From positions 1 to 25,805 of the IMG/VR virus record IMGVR_UViG_3300017730_000068: 25,805 nt of DNA; one strand, written 5' to 3'. This document shows, one piece after another, positions 15,145 through 23,003 of this stretch. Each line of letters starts with the position of its first letter. The first letter of the stretch is position 1. The notes beneath the pieces are model-generated. The model searched no databases. It worked only from the letters and a program-made list of their open reading frames with translations, and was not told the origin of the DNA. Made by a program: the position numbers and the translations under genes. Origin of the DNA: a virus.

Positions 15145-17091
15145 CTATGCGATTGCGTAGAAAAAGTACGTACCACCAGATTTGTTCATTGAGTAATCAC
15201 TGTTATCTGTTGGTGCTGATGATGTGATGGTAAAACCGCTGGCTAGTGGGTCTATGTAGTCTGTGTTAGTAGTGTGAGCCGCTGTTGTATTTAAAACTAG
15301 ATAGGGATCATTACCAGCAACAATGCCACGCACAGAGTCCCATACCATCCAGTAACCAGCTTGATCTACACGCTTAATTAGTACAAACCTAGCGCCAGCA
15401 CTAAAACCACAATCAATATTTTGAGCCGACCCTGTTCCTGCATAAGTTCCTAGCTTTGAGATGCCGTCTGCTGATGCAAATAAATAAGCTATGTAGTTGT
15501 AGCCCGAACCGCCGATTTCATTATTTTGACCTATCCTAAATTCAGTGGCTGTTGGAAGGGTTGGAAAGTATTGATTCGCATTATTTGTTATGTACTCGTT
15601 ACCTTCATCAAGGTGTAAGCGGGAAGAAGTCCCTCCCCCTGTGGTAAAGACATTCCAGTATTCAGCGATATCCCTACCTTTACAGATAATCATCTCAGGA
15701 ACCACGCCTAAGTTATGATTATGCCAAACAGCACTTCCTGTTCCCTTGTAACAAACCACATCAAAGAAGCCCGGGGCGCGTCTCCACATCCATCCAACTT
15801 CATCAGCGTTAGTTGACGAACCACCCTCTTTGAAGCCGGTGCTGTAGTCATATTCAGGAGTACCCTCTTCAACAACTCTAGCCGATGTATACAGTTGTTT
15901 ACCAGTAAGACGAGACGATAATGAAGTATATCCCGACTCATCTACAGTGTTTGCAAGGCCCATATCAACAGGAAAACCACTAACAAAGTTGGGAACACTT
16001 GCTGATGCTGATGTTGTGTTATTGTCTACTGCAAACAAAGCAGTAGCCGCAAACTCTGATGCTGGCTTGTGTGGCCTGCGGATGGCTACGTAGACGTATG
16101 TCTCGCCGCTTCTGTTGCAAGAAAGATTGCTTTCAGATATAAAACCAAATCCGGTACTTCTTGTCGTAATACGCGCACCACCCGCACCACTGGTTTGTTC
16201 AGCGTCAGACGAATTGGCTCTTATTAAAGCCGCATCAAACGCAGAGGTATCAACCAAACCGCGCATTACATCAACCACAAACCAATCCGTACTACTGCTA
16301 CTTGTGTTTTTTATTAATACCCATTGCGCTTCAAAACCTACATCAATTGTTTGAGAGCCGCTGTTACCCGTGTAAGTCCCACACTTAATAATGCTCTCGT
16401 CTTCGTCTGTGCCAAAGTCTTGGGCGTCGTGGGCGAATATGTAGGCTACGTAGGTTGCGCTTGAAGTGTTTGCAGTAGATGCAGGATAAAACTTGTCTGA
16501 ATGAAACATCGTGCCGCTTACCGCCTGCAAGCCATCGTTTGATACTGCGGCCCCTGTTGAGTTGAGCTTGAGCATTTGGCTGGAGCCCACTGACCTATGA
16601 AAAACGTACCAATCTTGGGAGGAATCCGTGCGCTTAATAACAATCATGCCCGGAGCGTTTTTTAATCCATGATCCACTCCAGCGTGATCGCCGCCTGTAC
16701 CCGTATACGTTACAATGTCAAAAAAGCCCGGTTGCTTGCGGAATGTCCAGTTGACAAAGTCATTGCCAGAGTCGTTAAAAAAGTTACTACCACTGGCCTG
16801 TGTGTGTCCGTTGGAATTGAAGGTCACATTTCCTTGGCTTGCTTCGCCAGCGTATGTGTCATCTGACTCCAGCCTGTATCCGCTGACAGTATCAGTTAAT
16901 TGATTTGATACGGCTGACGTTCTAGATTTAGTCCAAACCAAACCACCTTCGCCAGACAAGTCAATGCCAGTTACGATGTTTAGGCTACTTCCAGTACCTG
17001 CATACAAAAACGTAGAAAACACATCGTCAACGTAAACAGGATCGTCTTTAGCACCAGCGCCTGCGAGTAGTCTTAAGGCTCCGTTACTCAT
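15145..17091 (-). CDS. tail fibre / receptor-binding protein built from duplicated modules (648 aa)
   Basis: The protein is beta-rich, poor in Lys and full of Gly, Ser, Thr and aromatics. Two related module types repeat. Type A: PGFFDIVTYTG...YVAYIFA (about 120-221) and PGFFDVVCYKG...YNYIAYLFAS (about 440-540). Type B: CGTYTGNSGSQTIDVGF...TYVYVAIR (about 237-338) and LGTYAGTGSAQNIDCGF...TYFFYAIA (about 547-648). The linkers before each A also correspond (NWTFRKQPGFF, GWMWRRAPGFF), so the gene looks like one A+B unit doubled. I recall such modules from marine phage fibre proteins. The ATG overlaps the preceding stop (TAATG), and a tail chaperone-like gene follows. It likely forms the distal host-binding fibre; the receptor is unknown. 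Confidence 0.8.
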   Translation of the reverse strand: MSNGALRLLAGAGAKDDPVYVDDVFSTFLYAGTGSSLNIVTGIDLSGEGGLVWTKSRTSAVSNQLTDTVSGYRLESDDTYAGEASQGNVTFNSNGHTQASGSNFFNDSGNDFVNWTFRKQPGFFDIVTYTGTGGDHAGVDHGLKNAPGMIVIKRTDSSQDWYVFHRSVGSSQMLKLNSTGAAVSNDGLQAVSGTMFHSDKFYPASTANTSSATYVAYIFAHDAQDFGTDEDESIIKCGTYTGNSGSQTIDVGFEAQWVLIKNTSSSSTDWFVVDVMRGLVDTSAFDAALIRANSSDAEQTSGAGGARITTRSTGFGFISESNLSCNRSGETYVYVAIRRPHKPASEFAATALFAVDNNTTSASASVPNFVSGFPVDMGLANTVDESGYTSLSSRLTGKQLYTSARVVEEGTPEYDYSTGFKEGGSSTNADEVGWMWRRAPGFFDVVCYKGTGSAVWHNHNLGVVPEMIICKGRDIAEYWNVFTTGGGTSSRLHLDEGNEYITNNANQYFPTLPTATEFRIGQNNEIGGSGYNYIAYLFASADGISKLGTYAGTGSAQNIDCGFSAGARFVLIKRVDQAGYWMVWDSVRGIVAGNDPYLVLNTTAAHTTNTDYIDPLASGFTITSSAPTDNSDYSMNKSGGTYFFYAIA

Positions 17092-18926
17092 TAACCCATT
17101 GCCTGACCGGCAGTAAAGCCGTAGTAAGTAGTGCCGCCGTCTATTGTGAAGAAGACAAAAACGTCTACTCCATTATTAGTAGCGGTTAGTGTTGGTGCTG
17201 TAGCCGCCGCCCAATCAACGCTTCCCGGCCAAGTAATTGTCCTTGCGGAACTGTCTTGAATTACCTTTAAAACAAATATAGAGGCTTTGCCGCTTGCCGC
17301 AGGATTGCTAAATGTATAAGTGACATTCTCAGTCAGGTCGTGCAGAAACGAATTACCATCACGCAGATTAAGTGTCGCCGCATTTGAGCTAGACGTAATT
17401 GTCGTAGACTCGTCAATCGTCCCGTTGTCAAACGTCACCACGCCATTGGCATCCGCCGTTACCGCCTTAGATGCCGCTGTTAATCCAAGCGTAGCAATGT
17501 CTAAGTAGTTAATCTCTGCTGTAGTGGCTGTAACACCATCCAAAATATTTAGTTCTGCGGCAGTTGATGTAACCCCATCAAGGATATTTAACTCTGCCGC
17601 AGTACTGGTAACGCCGTCTAAAATATTAAGTTCGGCTGTAGTGCTAGTAATACCATCAAGAACATTTAGCTCAGTAGCTGTTGCACTAATAGCTACATCT
17701 TCGTTGAGCTTAGGAGATGTAAGTCTTTTATTAGTTAGTGTGTCTGTTGTTGCACGACCTACTAAAGTATCAGTAGCCGCTGGAAGTGTTAAAGTTACAT
17801 TTCCGCTGTAATCAGCGTGTGCGGCTGACTGAAGCTGAGTGTAGTGTGCGTTACTAGACTCACAATAAAACTTAATGTTAGATACAGACCCAGCATTTTT
17901 AAGAACAATTTCACCAGACTGAATATCTACATTACCATCAAGCCTTACAAGACCTGTACCGTTAGGAGTAATAGTTATATTACCGTTTGATACACTAACA
18001 ATATCTTGACCATTTACGTCAAGACTACCGCCTAGCTGTGGTGTAGTATCTTCAACAACATTTGAAATTTCTGATCCAGACAAAATGCCTGCTGTTAATG
18101 TGGCCCTAGTAACTTTCTTTAGCCCACCACCAGAAGTATCTACAGCTAAAAGAACATCATCATTTGCAATTGTAGATATTTCTGAAAGATCTCCTACGGC
18201 TGTAGGATTAAAGTTTGTTCCATCAGCAATAAGAAGATGACCAGCAGTATTTGTAGCCATTACGAGATCATCACCACTAATAGTAAGATCGCCTGTAATA
18301 GTTAGGTTACCGCTGATTGTATCAATTGCAGACTCAAAATATGTTTCAAAGTCTGTAAGAGCTACCTGTTTCATTGTGCCGTTGTCATTTACAATAACAC
18401 GATCAGCATCAGCAAGCGTTGTAGCTGTAGCGGCTGTGTCGCCGTCTATTATGTTTAATTCAGTTGCTGTGGCTGTTACACCATCAAGAATATTAAGTTC
18501 TGCGGCAGTCGATGTAATAGCAGTTCCGTTAAAATTAATTGCGTCTACATAAGCCGTACCGTCTATATACAGATCTTTAAACTCAAGGGAGGCTGTTCCT
18601 AAATCAATATCATCATCTGTTACAGGAACTACTGCACCATCTTGAATACGAATCTGTTCTACTGCACTGCTAGAGACTTCTACAAAAAAACCTATGCGGT
18701 TATTTGAACCATCGACTGTAATCTTATTTAAAAAATCTAAATCACCAATGGTGGGAACATTGCCGCCTTCTCCAGCAGTGCCATCATGTCTATGGCCTGT
18801 AGAAGATGCAGATGAACTAGAGTATGCAAAAGCATTGAGAAGCTGATTATATTCGTTATTAAACAACGCGGCAGTAATTGTATCGCCATCTGAAAATGTA
18901 CTTTGTCGTGTATAACTTTGGGCCAT
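17091..18926 (-). CDS. tail fibre protein with 13-residue tandem repeats (611 aa)
   Basis: Starts at ATG 18924-18926 with AGGAG six bases upstream. Residues 1-60 (FSDGDTITAALFNNEYNQLL, TGHRHDG) match the N-terminal virion-attachment segment common in marine podovirus fibres. Residues 60-410 are beta-rich repeats (LTITGDLTISGDDLV, NVTLTLPAATDTLVGR) typical of trimeric fibre shafts. Thirteen-residue repeats with core TAAELNILDG occur at 137-162 and 413-477. The C-terminal domain (about 500-611) contains ENVTYTFSNPAASGKASIFV and TITWPGSVDW, and ends YYGFTAGQAMG. It is probably the fibre shaft that joins the tail hub to the 648-aa fibre; TAATG overlap ties the two genes. Confidence 0.85.
   Translation of the reverse strand: MAQSYTRQSTFSDGDTITAALFNNEYNQLLNAFAYSSSSASSTGHRHDGTAGEGGNVPTIGDLDFLNKITVDGSNNRIGFFVEVSSSAVEQIRIQDGAVVPVTDDDIDLGTASLEFKDLYIDGTAYVDAINFNGTAITSTAAELNILDGVTATATELNIIDGDTAATATTLADADRVIVNDNGTMKQVALTDFETYFESAIDTISGNLTITGDLTISGDDLVMATNTAGHLLIADGTNFNPTAVGDLSEISTIANDDVLLAVDTSGGGLKKVTRATLTAGILSGSEISNVVEDTTPQLGGSLDVNGQDIVSVSNGNITITPNGTGLVRLDGNVDIQSGEIVLKNAGSVSNIKFYCESSNAHYTQLQSAAHADYSGNVTLTLPAATDTLVGRATTDTLTNKRLTSPKLNEDVAISATATELNVLDGITSTTAELNILDGVTSTAAELNILDGVTSTAAELNILDGVTATTAEINYLDIATLGLTAASKAVTADANGVVTFDNGTIDESTTITSSSNAATLNLRDGNSFLHDLTENVTYTFSNPAASGKASIFVLKVIQDSSARTITWPGSVDWAAATAPTLTATNNGVDVFVFFTIDGGTTYYGFTAGQAMG
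17496..17690 (-). repeat. five tandem 39-bp repeats in the fibre gene
   Basis: Five consecutive 13-residue units encode variants of [IV]TSTAAELNILDG (residues 413-477). The two central units have identical protein sequence but different codons, so the array is kept at protein level and is not a recent slippage product. The last unit is diverged (EINYLDI). Units probably form regular turns in the fibre shaft. Confidence 0.85.
18441..18518 (-). repeat. two further copies of the 39-bp fibre repeat
   Basis: Residues 137-162 of the same fibre carry ITSTAAELNILDG followed by VTATATELNIIDG, the unit found in tandem about 250 residues downstream. They frame the central shaft at both ends. Confidence 0.8.
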
Positions 18927-18928
18927 TA

Positions 18929-20539
18929 TTATCTCCTACCTGATGGCATATAATCTATATAAAAACCATTTACACCATACGGGCTACTTGTATCGTTTGA
19001 TCGTAGGCGTATACTGAATGTGTTGCCACTGCCTGTAACTGTTTGTCGGAACATAGGATCAGATCCCGCCCCAAATGAAGCCACGCCAAAAACAGCATCA
19101 CCAAATGTCCCCGGAAGAGGTATAGTTGATAGTGTTATATCTGAAGGCTGTGGTATGTCTAAATCTTTGTAATCATACCGCAACCTTAAAACTGGCTGTA
19201 ATGTTCCTTCAGGTGAAAATGATGTGCGAATATATTTTAAAGTTTTACGTGTCCCTATATCTCCACAATCAATGTCAGGTGTTTCATAAGTCGCTAAGAT
19301 ATTAGCTTCACTACCGTCATGTAGAAATGAATCGCCTGTATCGTGGTTATAAACGTATCCATCTTTGTCACCATGAAAAGCAACTTCTACTACATCTTTA
19401 TTAAAGTCTGACGTAATGCCTAATGCTTGTATACCTAAAGTTTCTGACCACTCAAACCCCTGACCTGTAAATGTTCCTATAACGCCTTTTGCTACTCCGG
19501 GTTCTTGAGAGGTTGTAGAATAAAATAAACGATATTGGGATTTAGATCGAAGCACAGCACTTGTAATAACAAACTGTCCTGCTCGTGATGCTAAAGAACT
19601 TATAATATCTTGTATCTGTCGAGATACAGAACTTAACTCAACGTCACCAATACGGGCTGTACCAGCAATAGTGCGGATACCGTCTGGTGCTAAAAAGACT
19701 AGATCACCCCCTACTTCTTGAATAGAGTAGTGTGAAAGACACCCTACATTTTCTGTAATTGGATCTATGCGAATATTTGAGCTATCATTTATATTTATAA
19801 GTTTTTGAATACTATTTTTAGAAAAAACAATTAGATTTTCACGGAAGCTCTTGACACCCTGTACTTGATCTGTTATGGCTACAGAACCAGAACCACTACC
19901 ACTAAAGTCATCAATGTCATTATAGACACTATAAAACACAGTGTTTAAATTATCTTCTACTCCAGCGGCAATTAAGTGATGATCGTGAACCGTTACATAC
20001 TTTACGCCTTTAGTTCCTGTAACAGTAATTTCAGACGCAAAGAAAGTTCTTGAACTAACTGCACCGCCTGTGCCTTCCATTCTAAATAAAAATGGTTTAT
20101 TGCTTCCATCAGCGATTACTATCTCGCCATAATCAAAGTCAGCACCTTCAAACAAAGCAAATGTGCATTGGCCTTGAGTAGAGCGTGTAAGAACTGAGCG
20201 GCCTGTAAATGTTGTGTGGTTGTCGCCACTACCTGAAACACTATCCCTGTTTATTTGTAACCAGCTTGTGCCGTTGTTACTAAAAAATATATCAGTGCCA
20301 GAGCAAACAATAACGCCATCACCATATGCCGCCAGACCTAAAATAGGATTAGAGCTATTAGGTTGTGCAGAAGAACCACCACCGTAGGCTGTAAAGCCAT
20401 TTACACGGCGATAGCCACCATCAGGATCAACCTCAAAGTTTTCTAGTACTTTGGCAAAACCCGGCTGACCTAATACCTCAATAGAGTTTAAGTTTGTGTT
20501 AAGCCCACCTCTACATGAAAACCCAAAAGCCTGAGACAT
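18929..20539 (-). CDS. tail tubular protein B-like / tail hub beta-propeller protein
   Basis: A 536-residue beta-rich protein. N-terminal GGLNTNLNSIEVLGQPGFAK then LENFEVDPDGGYRRVNGFTA is the opening I associate with podovirus tail nozzle proteins (T7 gp12-like or P22 gp10-like). The rest consists of repeated strand patterns ending in G-x-G turns (GLAAYGDGVIVCSGTDIFF, KSFRENLIVFSKNSIQKL, DLVFLAPDGIRTIAG, KYIRTSFSPEGTLQPVLRL), as expected of a beta-propeller. It should form the distal hexameric tail tube to which fibres attach. It lies between the connector gene and the fibre genes, as in podoviruses, with a TAATG overlap to the connector. Confidence 0.8.
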   Translation of the reverse strand: MSQAFGFSCRGGLNTNLNSIEVLGQPGFAKVLENFEVDPDGGYRRVNGFTAYGGGSSAQPNSSNPILGLAAYGDGVIVCSGTDIFFSNNGTSWLQINRDSVSGSGDNHTTFTGRSVLTRSTQGQCTFALFEGADFDYGEIVIADGSNKPFLFRMEGTGGAVSSRTFFASEITVTGTKGVKYVTVHDHHLIAAGVEDNLNTVFYSVYNDIDDFSGSGSGSVAITDQVQGVKSFRENLIVFSKNSIQKLININDSSNIRIDPITENVGCLSHYSIQEVGGDLVFLAPDGIRTIAGTARIGDVELSSVSRQIQDIISSLASRAGQFVITSAVLRSKSQYRLFYSTTSQEPGVAKGVIGTFTGQGFEWSETLGIQALGITSDFNKDVVEVAFHGDKDGYVYNHDTGDSFLHDGSEANILATYETPDIDCGDIGTRKTLKYIRTSFSPEGTLQPVLRLRYDYKDLDIPQPSDITLSTIPLPGTFGDAVFGVASFGAGSDPMFRQTVTGSGNTFSIRLRSNDTSSPYGVNGFYIDYMPSGRR

Positions 20540-21309
20540 TAGACAAGCCTCATGCGATCATCTTTGATGTACTTGGGTGCTGGAAACATTAGAGCATTCT
20601 TCATAAGTCGTAAGCCTCTACGATATTCTTCTAAGGCTAGTGCGGCTGGCTGAATATTTTCTTTAAACTGATGCACGTAATATCTAGCTCGTGCAAGTAA
20701 AACAGTTTTGTAAATATCAGGGAATACAATTGTATCGCCATGCGCTGATAGTTGTGTAGGCTGATTAAAAGCAAAAAAATGAACTTTGTATACTTTGTCA
20801 GGTATAGGACTTAATCCAAAATTACGCCCATCGCTACTACGAAAAACTCTGCGAGGTTCACCACCATTAGCATCGCCAGCATCGTCTTGATTTTCTTTAG
20901 CACGATGATAGTCTTTCCATTCTTCTAAGGTTATAAACTTTAGGTTTTGACTGACGTAGGGGGCTGTTTCGCCTGATACGCCTACTGTAGTCATATAAAA
21001 GTCATCCCAATCTACATAACCGTAATCATCCACCAAAGACGAACTAGCGGCTTTGATTTCGTACCAGCGTTGATTGGCAACAGTTTCTACAGTTACATTA
21101 CCATACAGCGGATCTGTTGAGCCGCTTTCACCTACAGAAAGAAAAGGCCACTGAGGTTCTTCAAGAACAATGTCAAGGTATGCTCTGTTGACACAATCTT
21201 GAGCGTGTGCTTGAAGACCAATAGCAGAAGAAAAATTACTAGAGGTTAATACAACCTCGTTCATTTCTCTTAGTAATTCATTTGTAAGCTGTAGGTATGT
21301 AGTCGCCAT
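20539..21309 (-). CDS. head-tail adaptor, tail tubular protein A-like
   Basis: 256 residues. N-terminal TYLQLTNELLREMNEVVLTS and CVNRAYLDIVLEEPQWPFLS correspond to the start of T7 gp11-type and P22 gp4-type adaptor proteins: an N-terminal helix bundle followed by a beta-rich middle (LKFITLEEWKDYHR, VFRSSDGRNFGLSPIPDKVY). The C-terminal segment ALALEEYRRGLRLMKNALMF is a helix that packs on the portal in that class. It should form the ring beneath the portal. It follows the capsid and neck micro-genes and precedes the tail hub gene, which fits exactly. The ATG overlaps the stop of the 48-residue gene before it (TAATG). Confidence 0.8.
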   Translation of the reverse strand: MATTYLQLTNELLREMNEVVLTSSNFSSAIGLQAHAQDCVNRAYLDIVLEEPQWPFLSVGESGSTDPLYGNVTVETVANQRWYEIKAASSSLVDDYGYVDWDDFYMTTVGVSGETAPYVSQNLKFITLEEWKDYHRAKENQDDAGDANGGEPRRVFRSSDGRNFGLSPIPDKVYKVHFFAFNQPTQLSAHGDTIVFPDIYKTVLLARARYYVHQFKENIQPAALALEEYRRGLRLMKNALMFPAPKYIKDDRMRLV

Positions 21310-21455
21310 TATTTTTTATGAACCTTTTGTATTTCAAAATTAGCGTTTAGCGTTGCGCCTTTGTGGGGCTTAAACTTACCTGTATGCTTCATAAGTTTAT
21401 AGCCACCCTTAGACTGTTTCATCCAGTGATACCCTTTAGGCGCGGCGACTTTCAT
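21309..21455 (-). CDS. 48-residue basic micro-protein with GYHWMKQ motif
   Basis: ATG 21453-21455 has AGGAG seven bases upstream. The product starts MKVAAPKGYHWMKQSKGGYK and ends with HKGATLNANFEIQKVHKK; it is strongly basic. From memory, proteins with APKG-x-HWMK and KPHKGA recur in marine phage neck regions; the function is not known. The first 20 bases overlap the end of the preceding micro-gene in another frame, and the TAA shares a base with the ATG of the adaptor gene. Confidence 0.8.
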   Translation of the reverse strand: MKVAAPKGYHWMKQSKGGYKLMKHTGKFKPHKGATLNANFEIQKVHKK

Positions 21456-21600
21456 CAGGGTTCTCCTGTTCGTTTCTGAGCTTTGGGTACTTTTGATCTC
21501 CTTGCTTTAAATAAGGAAACTGATTTTTTGTCATTTCAGCACACATACGCTCTTTTTCTTGGATAGACTTGTATTCTCGTTTTTCAACTTGAGTGGTCAT
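21436..21600 (-). CDS. 54-residue charged micro-protein
   Basis: ATG 21598-21600 overlaps the stop of the 63-residue gene (TAATG). The product begins MTTQVEKREYKSIQEKERMC and continues AEMTKNQFPYLKQGDQKYPK; it is highly charged and probably helical, with a Pro/Tyr-rich middle. It ends with TAA 21436-21438 after overlapping the next micro-gene by 20 bases. Its own coding contains the ribosome-binding site of the next gene. I know no function. Confidence 0.7.
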   Translation of the reverse strand: MTTQVEKREYKSIQEKERMCAEMTKNQFPYLKQGDQKYPKLRNEQENPDESRRA

Positions 21601-21791
21601 TAGTTTGCTCCAGCTTTAGGCATAGCATCTGCTACAGTGCTTCCGTATACAGGCTGTGAGCCTGAGTGAACTTTACTGCCTTTTATATACATTGACCGTC
21701 CCATGTTGGCTTGCTTGCGATCCATCTTCGCCTCAGAACCATACATCATGCCGCTACGCTTTTTCTTTTTTTTGTCCATCCCGTAATCCAT
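21600..21791 (-). CDS. 63-residue Lys/Met/Gly-rich micro-protein with YIKGSKV motif
   Basis: The reading frame is open 21 codons further upstream, but ATG 21789-21791 has AAGGAG with a seven-base gap, so I start it there. The product is basic and Met-rich (MDYGMDKKKKKRSGMMYGSE), includes YIKGSKV at residues 35-41, and ends YGSTVADAMPKAGAN. The upstream part of the longer frame overlaps a well-formed 47-codon gene, another reason for the short start. Probably a minor virion or assembly protein, by place only. Confidence 0.75.
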   Translation of the reverse strand: MDYGMDKKKKKRSGMMYGSEAKMDRKQANMGRSMYIKGSKVHSGSQPVYGSTVADAMPKAGAN

Positions 21792-21792
21792 A

Positions 21793-21936
21793 TTACTTCT
21801 CCTTCTTTCTAAAAATACGATCATAGTTATCTTCGTACTTTTTACGGTTTTCATACTTAAGGTACTGACCGCTTACCTTAGTTGTTCTTTTAGGACTCAT
21901 TCTAATTGGCTGTTGTTCACTTCCAATCTGTGGCAT
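21793..21936 (-). CDS. 47-residue basic micro-protein
   Basis: ATG 21934-21936 has GGAG seven bases upstream and is the first start after the capsid terminator. The product begins MPQIGSEQQPIRMSPKRTTK, continues SGQYLKYENRKKYEDNYDRI and ends FRKKEK. The TAA is one base before the ATG of the next micro-gene, whose ribosome-binding site (AAGGAG) lies inside this gene's last codons. Net basic, no membrane segment. Family not recognised. Confidence 0.7.
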   Translation of the reverse strand: MPQIGSEQQPIRMSPKRTTKVSGQYLKYENRKKYEDNYDRIFRKKEK

Positions 21937-21949
21937 TACTTATCTCCAG

Positions 21950-21980
21950 AAAATAAAAGGGGGAGTATTTCATCCCCCTA
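21950..21980 (-). terminator. intrinsic terminator after the capsid gene
   Basis: Reading the minus strand, GGGGGA (plus 21973-21978) and TCCCCC (plus 21959-21964) form a perfect 6-bp stem with an 8-base loop, followed directly by TTTTATTTT (plus 21950-21958). It lies just downstream of the capsid stop and before the micro-gene cluster. Partial readthrough is expected, because the tail genes have no other promoter that I can recognise. Confidence 0.9.
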
Positions 21981-21986
21981 TTAGTT

Positions 21987-22976
21987 TTAGTCGATGCCGT
22001 AGAAGGCAGAGACAATTGACTCGCCACGCAGAACCTTAGCACCATAAACGTGCAGGCCGCGAACGATATCACCAAAGCTAGACGGATCACGAATCACTTC
22101 TGTATTCACAATAGTCTGTGCAGTACAGGTGGATGAGATGTGTCCAGCAAGACACTTACCAGCCGCGTTAGAGGTCGATGCAATGTTGTTGGTCTTGTAC
22201 ATATCAAAACCACGCAACTTACCAGAGCTTACCAAACCATTACGGATGGAGCCTTGGCCTGCATTGAAATCAACGCTCAAGAGCTTAGAGCTACTTTGTA
22301 CAAGTTGCTCATAGAACTCAGGATTAGCAAGGAACCAACGACCCTCTTCAGGTACGTTCTGCTCATCAAGCAGACGCGCCATGTGTGAAAGTACGTCGAT
22401 AGGATCATGCTCACCAGAAGCGTAGCCAATGTCGAGGTTACCAGTACCGTCGAAAGTACCAGCCGCCAAGTCAGTAGCGTTATCAGAACCAAGGATATGG
22501 TTCGGAGAAGACGCAGGAACGCCAGCAAACATAGTGGCAATTACACCCTCATCAAAAGCATCACGCAATGCGTAAGCGGCTGAAGAAGATGCAACTTCCT
22601 TAAAGTTGACATGAGACATAGAAGTTTCGATATCGTCAACGATGAACTTGAATGCGTTCGCCGTATCGACAACGAGGTTGACTTCCTGATCGGTCAACTT
22701 AGTTTGAGTTACGTCCTGACCACGCTCATATTGGTAAACGGTGATTACCGGCTCTTTAATGATACGTACTGTATCGCCGTAAGCAGTAATTTCACCAGCA
22801 TAGTCGGTGTTAGTGATTGCTTCCGCTACTGAAGACTTCCGAAAGAAGTTGAGTACCTTCTTGGAATAGACAGCAGGAAGGAAGTACGAGTTAGTCTGAC
22901 CCGCTACAGAGTTGCCAAAGTTCGCATCTGTATCTGTAGACGGCTCAAAGTACTGATCTGATTGGTTATAAGCCAT
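21987..22976 (-). CDS. major capsid protein
   Basis: A 329-residue protein with AGGAG nine bases before ATG 22974-22976. The N-terminal arm (SVAGQTNSYFLPAVYSKKVL) is followed by NFFRKSSVAEAITNTDYAGE and DTVRIIKEPVITVYQYERGQ, then the DQEVNLVVDTANAFKFIVDD segment and a helix starting NFKEVASSSAAYALRDAFDE. This is the pattern of the HK97-fold capsid proteins of marine podoviruses. A loop around 155-190 (SPNHILGSDNATDLAAGTFD) separates it from the WFLANPEFYEQLVQSSSKLL segment, and the end reads LRGESIVSAFYGID. It follows the scaffold gene by 27 bases and is followed by a strong terminator, as expected for the most abundant virion protein. Confidence 0.9.
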   Translation of the reverse strand: MAYNQSDQYFEPSTDTDANFGNSVAGQTNSYFLPAVYSKKVLNFFRKSSVAEAITNTDYAGEITAYGDTVRIIKEPVITVYQYERGQDVTQTKLTDQEVNLVVDTANAFKFIVDDIETSMSHVNFKEVASSSAAYALRDAFDEGVIATMFAGVPASSPNHILGSDNATDLAAGTFDGTGNLDIGYASGEHDPIDVLSHMARLLDEQNVPEEGRWFLANPEFYEQLVQSSSKLLSVDFNAGQGSIRNGLVSSGKLRGFDMYKTNNIASTSNAAGKCLAGHISSTCTAQTIVNTEVIRDPSSFGDIVRGLHVYGAKVLRGESIVSAFYGID

Positions 22977-23003
22977 ATTAAAAATCTCCTAAAAAGACAA
23001 GTG

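Noticed and set aside
17524-17811. 95-codon plus-strand frame with regular repeats
   Set aside because: It is the antisense of the 39-bp fibre repeat, so its repetition is a by-product of the real gene.
15145-18926. Diversity-generating retroelement acting on the fibre genes
   Set aside because: No reverse transcriptase or template repeat is present in the window, and the repeats are conserved at protein level.
21792-21854. Upstream extension of the 63-residue micro-gene
   Set aside because: The extension overlaps the 47-codon gene and has no ribosome-binding site, while the shorter start has AAGGAG at ideal spacing.
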